Source: Solirubrobacteraceae bacterium (lineage in GTDB: Bacteria > Actinomycetota > Thermoleophilia > Solirubrobacterales > Solirubrobacteraceae). Taken from it: 63,153 bases of DNA. Both the position numbers and the translations under genes were made by a program. The notes under the pieces were generated by a model that saw only the letters and a list, made by a program, of their open reading frames with translations, was not told where the DNA came from and searched no databases. This document shows, one piece after another, positions 48,379 through 55,600 of the stretch; the stretch's first letter is position 1; each line of letters begins with the position of its first letter. Location: NCBI GenBank assembly GCA_025934395.1, contig JAICYC010000012.1, positions 1 through 63,153 of the forward strand, written 5' to 3'.

Positions 48379-48588
48379 ATGGACCCGATCGGACCGATCC
48401 TCCCGTCCAGATCCACGCGCCCCGGCGAAAGCCCCGAGCGGGTGGAGCGGCTGGAGCGGATCACACGCGAGCGCGACCGGCCCGCCGCCGACCGCCGCGG
48501 CGCCCGGCGCCGCGAGCCGCCGCCGCCGGGCCCCACCGTGCCGCCCGAGGACGACGACGGGCAGCCGCGCATCGACGTGCGCGTCTGA
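48379..48588 (+). CDS. Small hydrophilic protein upstream of flagellin
   Basis: 69 residues, Arg/Pro-rich with a short helix (ESPERVERLERITRERDRPA) and an acidic end (PPEDDDGQPRIDVRV). A GGAG ribosome-binding site eight bases before the ATG and its place at the end of the flhF-PilZ unit support a real gene. There is no recognised family and no signal peptide. It could also be a chance frame in GC-rich DNA. Confidence 0.45.
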   Translation: MDPIGPILPSRSTRPGESPERVERLERITRERDRPAADRRGARRREPPPPGPTVPPEDDDGQPRIDVRV

Positions 48589-48644
48589 GTCCCTCGCCGT
48601 CCCCCGCTTCGCGCGCCGCCGGCCAGAGCCCCCGCAGTCACGGC

Positions 48645-48671
48645 TCAAGTTTCCCTGCGCGCGGCCGATAT
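48645..48671 (+). promoter_or_regulatory. Sigma-28 promoter of flagellin
   Basis: TCAAGTTT (48645-48652), 11-nt spacer, GCCGATAT (48664-48671). The best -35 match of the set. The leader to the ATG at 48737 is about 59 nt. Confidence 0.82.
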
Positions 48672-48680
48672 TCGCACTGG

Positions 48681-48697
48681 GTCGACATGGAGTCGGC
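48681..48697 (+). promoter_or_regulatory. CsrA-type hairpin 1 in the flagellin leader
   Basis: GTCGAC / GTCGGC six-pair stem (one G-T pair) around an ATGGA loop, 39 bases before the ATG. This corresponds in position to the upstream CsrA site in the Bacillus hag leader. Confidence 0.65.
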
Positions 48698-48717
48698 TCG
48701 GGACCACCTCAACCACG

Positions 48718-48732
48718 TCATCAAGGAGATGA
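48718..48732 (+). promoter_or_regulatory. CsrA-type hairpin 2 over the flagellin ribosome-binding site
   Basis: TCATC / GATGA perfect 5-bp stem around an AAGGA loop, ending four bases before the ATG at 48737. AAGGA is both the ribosome-binding site and the CsrA core. Binding here would block flagellin translation. Confidence 0.7.
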
Positions 48733-48736
48733 ACGC

Positions 48737-49522
48737 ATGTCCCTCACCGTGAACACGAACATCGAGGCGATGGATGCAGCCCGGAACCTCAACACGACGG
48801 AGTCCGCGCTGGCAACCCAGATGCAGCGCCTGTCGTCCGGTCTTCGCATCAACTCCGCCGCCGACGACGTCGCCGGCTACGCCATCGCTCAGCGCCTCCA
48901 GGCCCAGGTCAACGGCCTGAACCAGGCGACGCTGAACACGCAGGACGCTGTCGCCCTCGCGCAGACGGGCCTCGGCTCGCTGAACGACGTCGAGAACATG
49001 CTGCAGCGCATCCGCGAGCTCGCAGTCGAGTACGCGAACGGCACGACCTCCGAATCGGACAAGGAAGCGATCGAAAACGAGGTCACGCAGCTCAAAGAAG
49101 AGATCACGCGCGTGGGTGAAACCACGAAGTTCAACGGCGTGGAACTCCTGAAAGGCGGCGAAGAAATCGTCTTCCAGGTCGGTGCCAACGAAGAAGAAAC
49201 GATCGGCGTCAAAACCGTCGAACTCGAAACCGCCGTCGAAGCAGTCGAAGTGAAGGAAATCAAAACGGTCGAAGAAGCGATCGAAAAAGTCGCGACCGCC
49301 GCTGGTGAATACGGCGCGGTGCAGGACCGTATTGAATTCGCTCGCGCGAACCTGGAAGTGTACAGCCAGAACCTGTCCTCGGCGACGAGCGGAATCGTCG
49401 ACGTGAACATGGCCACCGAAATGACCGCGTTCACGAAGGACCAGGTGCTTCAGCAGGCTGGCGTCGCGATTCTCGCGCAGGCCAACCAGCTGCCGGACGC
49501 TGTCCTTCACCTGATCGAATAA
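48737..49522 (+). CDS. hag: Flagellin
   Basis: 261-residue filament subunit. The conserved N-terminal helices are TVNTNIEAMDAARNLNTTES, MQRLSSGLRINSAADDVAGY and AIAQRLQAQVNGLNQATLNT. The C-terminal helices are VQDRIEFARANLEVYSQNLS and MATEMTAFTKDQVLQQAGVA, ending in the ANQLPDAVLHLIE export end. The central domain is minimal, about 55 residues of Glu/Val/Lys-rich sequence (ETIGVKTVELETAVEAVEVK). Glu codons in the middle are almost all GAA. It has its own sigma-28 promoter and two CsrA-type leader hairpins. No second flagellin gene lies in the window. Confidence 0.95.
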   Translation: MSLTVNTNIEAMDAARNLNTTESALATQMQRLSSGLRINSAADDVAGYAIAQRLQAQVNGLNQATLNTQDAVALAQTGLGSLNDVENMLQRIRELAVEYANGTTSESDKEAIENEVTQLKEEITRVGETTKFNGVELLKGGEEIVFQVGANEEETIGVKTVELETAVEAVEVKEIKTVEEAIEKVATAAGEYGAVQDRIEFARANLEVYSQNLSSATSGIVDVNMATEMTAFTKDQVLQQAGVAILAQANQLPDAVLHLIE

Positions 49523-49535
49523 GCCACATCTTCCT

Positions 49536-49566
49536 CAGCGGTGACGTCCTCGTGGCGTCACCGCTG
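49536..49566 (+). terminator. First hairpin after flagellin
   Basis: Perfect 11-bp stem CAGCGGTGACG / CGTCACCGCTG with a nine-base loop, 14 bases after the flagellin stop, without a T-run. It may protect or partly terminate the transcript. Confidence 0.5.
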
Positions 49567-49696
49567 CAGTGAAGCCGGCCCGGCCGTCGGCCGACCTCCG
49601 GTCGGTGACTTCGACAGGGCTGGTCTACAACGCTTCGGGCGGTCGGCTAGACCGGCGGAAGCCATATACCGCCGATTCATCGAGGGAACGGTGGTT
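49567..49696 (+). other. Structured spacer between the two flagellin hairpins
   Basis: 130 bases with no convincing gene. They contain a CCGACC-TCC-GGTCGG hairpin near 49592 and a long-range pair GGTCTA / TAGACC flanking a GC-rich region near 49622-49655. They end at the strong terminator. This may be a stable 3' fragment or small RNA. Confidence 0.35.
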
Positions 49697-49729
49697 GGAC
49701 GGGCGGCGACGGCCGCCCGTCCTTTTTTT
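49697..49729 (+). terminator. Rho-independent terminator of flagellin
   Basis: GGACGGGCGG / CCGCCCGTCC, 10-bp stem with a six-base loop, followed by seven T. The only classical T-run terminator found in the window, fitting a very highly expressed gene. Confidence 0.9.
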
Positions 49730-49746
49730 AACCGTCCACGCACCGC

Positions 49747-49773
49747 TCAACCCCACGCGCCGCCGGCCGATTA
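49747..49773 (+). promoter_or_regulatory. Sigma-28 promoter, CHAP hydrolase
   Basis: TCAACCCC (49747-49754), 11-nt spacer, GCCGATTA (49766-49773), eight bases before the ATG at 49782. It should give a leaderless transcript and puts the hydrolase in the flagellar regulon. Confidence 0.68.
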
Positions 49774-49781
49774 CCGTGTGG

Positions 49782-50504
49782 ATGTCGATCCAGGCGGTGA
49801 CGGCGCGCGTCCAGGAACTGCGCCAGCAGCTCACGGACCCCGCGGAGCTGGTCAACGGACCCCAGCCCCGAGCGGGCGCCAGCGCCTCGCCGGCGGGCGG
49901 CGCGCAGTTCGCCAGCGCGCTCGCGCAGGCGAGCGGCTCATACCCCGCCACGGCGGCGAACGCAGCGCTCGGCGCGAGCTACGGCTCCCCGCAGCTCGCC
50001 GCGCTGGGCTCCTCCTACGCGAGCCCGCCGGGCGGCCTTGCGGGACTCTCGGGCGCGGCGCCGGGCGGCGCCGGCTCGCGCATCGTGGCAGCGGCGGAAA
50101 GCCAGATCGGGCAGGCCGAGCAGCCGCCCGGGTCAAACGAATCGCCGGCGATCGCCGAATACCGCAGCGCGACGGCGGGCGCGGTGCCCGGCGCGCCGTG
50201 GTGCGCGTACTTCGCCTCCTGGGCCGCGCGCGCGGCGGGGGAGCCGATCGGATCCGGCGGCCAGGGCCTCGGCTCGGTGAGCGAGATCTGGTCGTGGGCG
50301 CAGAGCACCGGGCGCGCGCTCCCCAACGGCCCGGGCGTGGTCCCCAAGCCCGGTGACCTGATCGTCTTCGGCGGCGAGCACGTGGGGATCGTTCGCGGCG
50401 TGCTGCCGGGCGGGGAGATCTCCACGATCGAGGGCAACTACGAGAACAAGGTCTCAACGAACACGCGCAGCGCGAGCGAAGCGACCGGCTACGTGAGCAT
50501 GTAG
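49782..50504 (+). CDS. CHAP-domain peptidoglycan hydrolase of the flagellar regulon
   Basis: 240 residues. Residues about 105-235 are a CHAP/NlpC-like amidase or endopeptidase domain. The catalytic Cys is in APWCAYFASWAARAAGE, the His in GGEHVGIVRGVL, and the acidic partner in STIEGNYENK. It lacks a Sec signal peptide; the N-terminus is a helix (IQAVTARVQELRQQLTDPA) similar to that of the lytic transglycosylase at 30757, then an Ala/Gly/Ser-rich linker. A sigma-28 promoter implies late flagellar timing. A GTG at 49776 is an alternative start. It probably remodels the wall during flagellum growth. Confidence 0.85.
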   Translation: MSIQAVTARVQELRQQLTDPAELVNGPQPRAGASASPAGGAQFASALAQASGSYPATAANAALGASYGSPQLAALGSSYASPPGGLAGLSGAAPGGAGSRIVAAAESQIGQAEQPPGSNESPAIAEYRSATAGAVPGAPWCAYFASWAARAAGEPIGSGGQGLGSVSEIWSWAQSTGRALPNGPGVVPKPGDLIVFGGEHVGIVRGVLPGGEISTIEGNYENKVSTNTRSASEATGYVSM

Positions 50505-50564
50505 CGGCCGCGTTGCGCGGTCGCGCGCACGACCCGACAGGCCGCACGCGCACACGCTCGCGGC

Positions 50565-50570
50565 TACGAT
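50565..50570 (+). promoter_or_regulatory. -10 element of leaderless promoter, valS
   Basis: TACGAT ends eight nt before an in-frame TTG at 50579, which then becomes the likely start of valS. There is no ribosome-binding site. Confidence 0.55.
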
Positions 50571-50578
50571 CTTTCCCC

Positions 50579-53275
50579 TTGTATCCCGGCGAGGACACCG
50601 ACGCTCCTGGCCAGCCTCCGGAGCGCCGCGCGGGGGAGGTCCCCGAGCGCCCCACGCTGGACGGCCTCGAGGCGAAGTGGGGTGCTGCCTGGGAGCGCGA
50701 GCGCACGTACGCGTTCGACCGCACCGCGCCCCGCGAGCGCGTGTTCTCGATCGACACGCCGCCCCCCACGGTGAGCGGCTCGCTGCACGTGGGCCACGTG
50801 TTCTCCTACACCCACACGGACACGATCGCGCGCTACCGGCGGATGCGCGGGATGGACGTCTTCTACCCGATGGGCTGGGACGACAACGGCCTGCCGACCG
50901 AGCGCCGCGTGCAGAACTACTACGGCGTGCGCTGCGACCCGCAGGTCCCGTTCGACCCGGGGTTCGCCGCGCCGACCGAGCCGCCCGAGGAGCCGCTGTC
51001 GATCTCCCGGCAGAACTTCGTGGCGCTGTGCCTGACGCTCACCGAGAGCGACGAGCAGGCGTTCGAAGACCTGTGGCGCACGCTCGGGCTGTCGGTGGAC
51101 TGGGGGATGACCTACACCACGATCGGGCCGGAGTCCCAGCGCATCTCGCAGAGCTCGTTCCTGGGCCTGCTGCGGCGCGGGGTGGCCTATCAGCTCGAGG
51201 CGCCCACGCTGTGGGACGTCGACTTCCAGACCGCCGTGGCGCAGGCCGAGCTCGAGGACCGCGAGCGGCCGGGCGCGATGCACCGCGTGCGCTTCGGCCG
51301 CGAGGACGGCGGCGAGGCGCTGATCGACACCACGCGGCCGGAGCTGATCGGCGCGTGCGTGGCGTTGCTCGCGCATCCCGAGGACGAGCGGCACGCGGCG
51401 CTGGTGGGCGGCGAGGCGATCACGCCGCTGTTCGGCACGCGCGTGCCGGTGCTGACCCACCCGCTCGTGCAGTCGGACAAGGGCACGGGCCTGGTGATGG
51501 TGTGCACCTTCGGCGACCTCACCGACGTGGTCTGGTGGCGCGAGCTCGGCTTGCCCGTGCGGCCGCTGCTGGGCGCGGACGGACGCCTCGTGCCGGTGCC
51601 ATGGGGCGAGCCGGGGTGGGAGTCGCGCAACCCCGACGCCGCCCGCGCCGCCTACTCGGAGCTCGAGGGGCGGACGGTGAACCAGGCGCGGCGGCGGATC
51701 GTCGAGCTGCTCGCCGCCAGCGGCGAGCTCGTGGGCGAGCCGCAGCCGATCCAGCACGCGGTGAAGTTCTTCGAGAAGGGCGACCGGCCGGTCGAGATCG
51801 TCACGAGCCGGCAGTGGTTCATCCGCACCGTGGAGCATCAGGACGCGCTGATCGCCCGCGGCCGCGAGCTGCGCTGGGACCCGCCCTACATGCGCGCGCG
51901 ATTCGAGGACTGGGTCCACGGCCTCACCGGCGACTGGTGCATCTCCCGCCAGCGCTTCTTCGGCGTGCCGTTCCCGGTCTGGTACCCGCTCGACGAGCAG
52001 GGTCAGATCCGTCACGAGGACCCGATCCTGGCCGAGGAGGCGCAGCTGCCCGTCGATCCCTCCAGCGACGTGCCGCCGGGCTACGAGCCGGACCAGCGGG
52101 GCACACCGGGCGGGTTCGTGGCCGACCCCGACGTGATGGACACCTGGGCGACCTCGTCCCTGACCCCGCAGATCGTCGCGCGCGCACCGTCAGCGGCATC
52201 CGCGAACCGCAAGGACCATGGAGCGGCGAGGGCAGGCGGGCAGGCGGTCGACGACGGCGACCTGTTCGAGCGCGTGTTCCCGATGGACATGCGCCCGCAG
52301 GCGCACGACATCATCAGGACCTGGCTGTTCACGACGGTGCTGCGGTCGCACCTGGACTACGACGTCCTGCCCTGGCGCGAGGCGGCGATCTCGGGATGGG
52401 TGCTCGATCCGGACCGCAAGAAGATGTCCAAGAGCAAGGGCAACGTCGTCACCCCGATCGCGCTGCTGGAAGAGCACGGCGCCGACGCGGTGCGCTACTG
52501 GGCCGCGAAGGGGCGCCCCGGTGCCGACACCGCGTTCGACGCCAAGCAGATGAAGACCGGCCGGCGCCTGGCGGTGAAGCTGCTCAACGCATCGAAGTTC
52601 GCGATCGCGGACCTGCCGCCCGACGCCGCGGCTGCGAGCCATCCCCTGGACCGCGCGATGCTCGAGCGCCTCGCGGGCGTCGTCACGGAGGCGACCGCGT
52701 GCTTCGAGGACTACGACTACGCGCGCGCGTTGCAGCGCAGCGAGGACTTCTTCTGGTGGTACTGCGACTACTACCTCGAGCTCGTCAAGGGGCGCCGCTA
52801 CGCCGCCGACCCCGACATCTCCGCCTCGGTGGGCCACGCGCTGCGCCGCTCGCTGTCGGTGCTGCAGCGCCTGTTCGCGCCGTTCCTGCCGTTCGTGTGC
52901 GAGGAGGTGTGGTCGTGGTGGCAGGAGGGATCCGTGCACCGCGCGCCCTGGCCGCAGGAGGCGGAGCTCGGGGGCGCGGACGGGGCCCGGGAGGCGGCGG
53001 TCAACGGCAGCGGCACCCCCGCGCAGCGCGACCTCGCACTCGACGTGGTGGGCGACGTCCTGCGTGAAGTGCGCAAGGCGAAGTCCAACGCCAAGCAGCC
53101 GATGCGCGCGCCCGTGGAGCGCGTCCTCGTGCGCGACACCCAGGAGCGCCTGGACGCGCTCGCGCTCGGCGCGGACGACCTGCGCCAGGCGGGCTCGATC
53201 GAGATCGTCCACACCGAGCCGGGCGATGAGTTCGGCGTCGAGGTGCAGCTCGCCGACGGAAACCCGGCGGCCTAG
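50579..53275 (+). CDS. valS: Valyl-tRNA synthetase
   Basis: 898-residue class I synthetase that charges tRNA-Val. The HIGH motif is HVGH in TVSGSLHVGHVFSYTHTDTI, the KMSKS loop is KKMSKSKGNVVTPI, and the editing domain includes DTTRPELIGACVALLAHPED. WCISRQRFFGVPFPVWYPLD and DVMDTWATSSLTPQIVAR are also family segments. A 25-residue Ala-rich insert (SAASANRKDHGAARAGGQAV) follows the latter and is not usual. The start is TTG 50579, based on the leaderless promoter. The typical C-terminal coiled coil is shortened. Confidence 0.93.
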   Translation: MYPGEDTDAPGQPPERRAGEVPERPTLDGLEAKWGAAWERERTYAFDRTAPRERVFSIDTPPPTVSGSLHVGHVFSYTHTDTIARYRRMRGMDVFYPMGWDDNGLPTERRVQNYYGVRCDPQVPFDPGFAAPTEPPEEPLSISRQNFVALCLTLTESDEQAFEDLWRTLGLSVDWGMTYTTIGPESQRISQSSFLGLLRRGVAYQLEAPTLWDVDFQTAVAQAELEDRERPGAMHRVRFGREDGGEALIDTTRPELIGACVALLAHPEDERHAALVGGEAITPLFGTRVPVLTHPLVQSDKGTGLVMVCTFGDLTDVVWWRELGLPVRPLLGADGRLVPVPWGEPGWESRNPDAARAAYSELEGRTVNQARRRIVELLAASGELVGEPQPIQHAVKFFEKGDRPVEIVTSRQWFIRTVEHQDALIARGRELRWDPPYMRARFEDWVHGLTGDWCISRQRFFGVPFPVWYPLDEQGQIRHEDPILAEEAQLPVDPSSDVPPGYEPDQRGTPGGFVADPDVMDTWATSSLTPQIVARAPSAASANRKDHGAARAGGQAVDDGDLFERVFPMDMRPQAHDIIRTWLFTTVLRSHLDYDVLPWREAAISGWVLDPDRKKMSKSKGNVVTPIALLEEHGADAVRYWAAKGRPGADTAFDAKQMKTGRRLAVKLLNASKFAIADLPPDAAAASHPLDRAMLERLAGVVTEATACFEDYDYARALQRSEDFFWWYCDYYLELVKGRRYAADPDISASVGHALRRSLSVLQRLFAPFLPFVCEEVWSWWQEGSVHRAPWPQEAELGGADGAREAAVNGSGTPAQRDLALDVVGDVLREVRKAKSNAKQPMRAPVERVLVRDTQERLDALALGADDLRQAGSIEIVHTEPGDEFGVEVQLADGNPAA

Positions 53276-53326
53276 GGCACGGGACGCCGCGTCCGCGGCG
53301 GCGGGATGGCTGCGCGCGAAGCTGGA

Positions 53327-53332
53327 TAGGGT
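53327..53332 (+). promoter_or_regulatory. -10 element of leaderless promoter, aspS
   Basis: TAGGGT ends seven nt before the ATG at 53340, with no ribosome-binding site between. Confidence 0.58.
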
Positions 53333-53339
53333 GCGCGCG

Positions 53340-54647
53340 ATGGAGCGCACCCTGATCGAGTCGCTGGCCCAGCACGCGGGAGAGCGCGTTCGCGTCCGGG
53401 GCTGGGTGAACGCGGTGCGCGACCAGAAGCGAGTGCAGTTCGTGATCGTGCGCGACGAAACGGGAATGGCGCAGGTGGCGCTGCCGAAGCCCGAGGAGCC
53501 CGGCGAGCTCAACGAAGCGGTGTCTGCGCTCACGGTCGAGTCCGCGGTGACGATCGTCGGCGAGGTGGCGCTCGACGAGCGCGTGAAGCTCGGGGGCCTG
53601 GAGCTGCGCCTGGAGGAGCTCTCCGTCGACTCGCCCGCCGAGCCGGAGGTGCCGATCGCGCCGGACTCCGCCCTCGACAAGCGCATCGACTGGCGCTACC
53701 TCGACCTCCGCCGCCCCGATCGGCGCCTGATCTTCGAGGTGCAGACGACCGTCGAGCGCGCGATGCGCGAGCACTGGGCCTCTCTCGGCTTCCTGGAGCT
53801 GCACTCGCCCAAGCTGATGGGGTCGGCGAGCGAGTCCGGCGCGGAGCTGTTCCACGTGGACTACTTCGATACCGACGCGTACCTCGCCCAGTCGCCGCAG
53901 TTCTACAAGCAGATGGCGATGTCGGGCGGCTTCGGGCGCGTGTTCGAGATCGGCCCGGTGTTCCGCGCCAACCCGTCGTTCACCTCGCGCCACGACACCG
54001 AGTTCACGAGCGTCGACGTCGAGATCTCGTGGATCGACTCCCACGAGGACGTGATGGCGTTCGAGGAGGCGTGGGTCGCCCATGTGCTCGCCGTGGTCGC
54101 CGAGGAGCACGGGGCGGAGATCGAATCGGTGCTGGGGGGCGAGGTGATCGTCCCGACGCTCCCGTTCCCGCGGATCCCGCTCGAGGAGGCGAAGGCGCTC
54201 GCGGCCGAGCAGGGGGTGGAGGTGCCGGGCGTGGGCCACGACCTCGACCCGCCGAGCGAGCGCGCCCTCTCGGCGGCGGTGCGCGAGCGCCACGGCCACG
54301 AGTTCGTGTTCGTCACCGACTACCCGACGACCGTGCGCCCCTTCTACCACATGCGCCACGAGCACGATCAGACGCTCACGAAGAGCTTCGACCTGCTCTG
54401 GCGGGGCCTCGAGATCACCACCGGCGCGCAGCGCGAGCACCGCTACGAGCCCCTGCTCGCCCAGGCGCGCGAGAAGGCTGTGGACGTGGACTCGATCCAG
54501 TACTACCTCGACTTCTTCCGCTACGGCGCTCCGCCGCACGGAGGCTTCGGGTTCGGGCTCACGCGCCTGATGATGATGCTCTGCAACCAGGACAACGTGC
54601 GCGAGGTGACGTTCCTGTACCGCGGCCCGCACCGCCTGACGCCGTAG
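53340..54647 (+). CDS. aspS: Archaeal-type aspartyl-tRNA synthetase
   Basis: 435-residue class IIb synthetase. The N-terminal OB-fold begins GERVRVRGWVNAVRDQKRVQ. Motif 2 is in FGRVFEIGPVFRANPSFTSR with HDTEFTSVDVEISWI. Motif 3 is GFGFGLTRLMMMLCNQDNVR. The length and the lack of the about 150-residue bacterial insertion domain show the archaeal/eukaryotic type (AspS2). Bacterial AspS2 is often non-discriminating and makes Asp-tRNA-Asn for amidation by GatCAB. Whether this one is cannot be read reliably. The ATG is set by the leaderless promoter. Confidence 0.9.
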   Translation: MERTLIESLAQHAGERVRVRGWVNAVRDQKRVQFVIVRDETGMAQVALPKPEEPGELNEAVSALTVESAVTIVGEVALDERVKLGGLELRLEELSVDSPAEPEVPIAPDSALDKRIDWRYLDLRRPDRRLIFEVQTTVERAMREHWASLGFLELHSPKLMGSASESGAELFHVDYFDTDAYLAQSPQFYKQMAMSGGFGRVFEIGPVFRANPSFTSRHDTEFTSVDVEISWIDSHEDVMAFEEAWVAHVLAVVAEEHGAEIESVLGGEVIVPTLPFPRIPLEEAKALAAEQGVEVPGVGHDLDPPSERALSAAVRERHGHEFVFVTDYPTTVRPFYHMRHEHDQTLTKSFDLLWRGLEITTGAQREHRYEPLLAQAREKAVDVDSIQYYLDFFRYGAPPHGGFGFGLTRLMMMLCNQDNVREVTFLYRGPHRLTP

Positions 54648-54678
54648 GCGCCCGCGGCAGCCGCCCCGGAGCAGCGCG

Positions 54679-55554
54679 ATGGCGAAGGTGCTCGTAACCG
54701 TCCCGATGTTCGAGGGCTGCCTGGATGCGCTCGCCGCGCACGAGCTCGTCGCGGGCGAGCCCGGCAGCGAGCCGCTCGCCGAAGGGCTGCTGTGCGGGCC
54801 GATGCAGACGGTGTCCGCGGAGGCGATCGACTCGATGGCCTCCCTGCGGGCGGTGGCGATCGCGGGCGCCGGCGCCGACGCGGTCGACCGCGACGCGCTG
54901 CAGGCGCGCAACATCCCGCTCCTCACCGCCGGTGAGGCGCTCGTCGAGACGACCGCCGACCTCGCGTTCGGGCTGATCATCTCCGCCTGCCGCCTCACGC
55001 CCGAAGCCGAGCGCCGGCTGCGCGCGGGCCGCTGGCAGGGCTGGCGCTTCGACGACGTGCGCGGGCGCGACGTCCACGGGGCGGCGCTCGGGCTCGTCGG
55101 CTACGGCGCGATCGCGCAGGCCGTCGAGCGGCGTGCCGCCGGGTTCTCGATGCCCGTGCGCCACCACTCGCGCAACCCCACCGGTGCGCCCGGATACACG
55201 GCCGACCTCGACGAGCTGATCGCCTGGTGTGACGTGCTCAGCGTGCACGTGCCGCTGACGGCCGAGACGCGGGGACTGATCGACGCCCGCCGGATCGGCC
55301 TGCTGGAACCGGGTGCCGTGATCGTCAACACCGCGCGCGGCGCGGTCGTGGACGAGGACGCGCTCGGCGCAGCGCTCGAGTCCGGGCGCGTGCTCGCGGC
55401 GGGTCTCGACGTCTACTCCCAAGAGCCCGCCGTTCCCACACGGCTGCTCGCCGCGCCGCGCGCCGTGCTGCTTCCGCACCTCGGCAGCGCCACGCTCGCC
55501 ACGCGCAGCGCGATGCTGCGCTCCGCCGCGGAGAAGCTCGCGGGCGCGCTGTAG
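54679..55554 (+). CDS. D-2-hydroxyacid dehydrogenase
   Basis: 291-residue NAD-dependent dehydrogenase. The nucleotide-binding motif is GLVGYGAIAQAVERRAAGF. The catalytic set Arg, Glu and His is visible in VNTARGAVVDEDAL, SQEPAVP and LLPHLGSAT. The N-terminal catalytic domain begins VLVTVPMFEGCLDAL. Relatives reduce glyoxylate, hydroxypyruvate or oxidise 3-phosphoglycerate; there is no ACT domain as in SerA. It lies 31 bases after aspS behind a GGAG sequence and may be co-transcribed. Confidence 0.88.
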   Translation: MAKVLVTVPMFEGCLDALAAHELVAGEPGSEPLAEGLLCGPMQTVSAEAIDSMASLRAVAIAGAGADAVDRDALQARNIPLLTAGEALVETTADLAFGLIISACRLTPEAERRLRAGRWQGWRFDDVRGRDVHGAALGLVGYGAIAQAVERRAAGFSMPVRHHSRNPTGAPGYTADLDELIAWCDVLSVHVPLTAETRGLIDARRIGLLEPGAVIVNTARGAVVDEDALGAALESGRVLAAGLDVYSQEPAVPTRLLAAPRAVLLPHLGSATLATRSAMLRSAAEKLAGAL

Positions 55555-55586
55555 GCCACCTGTCGTGTCCTGTCCGCAACCCCCTC

Positions 55587-55592
55587 TACCTT
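55587..55592 (+). promoter_or_regulatory. -10 element of leaderless promoter, YhaM-like gene
   Basis: TACCTT ends eight nt before the ATG at 55601. The surrounding CCAAAATC is unusually AT-rich for this window. Confidence 0.58.
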
Positions 55593-55600
55593 CCAAAATC

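Noticed and set aside
49567-49696. tRNA gene in the spacer after flagellin
   Set aside because: No acceptor-stem pairing, no TTC-type T-loop or anticodon arm in the right order.
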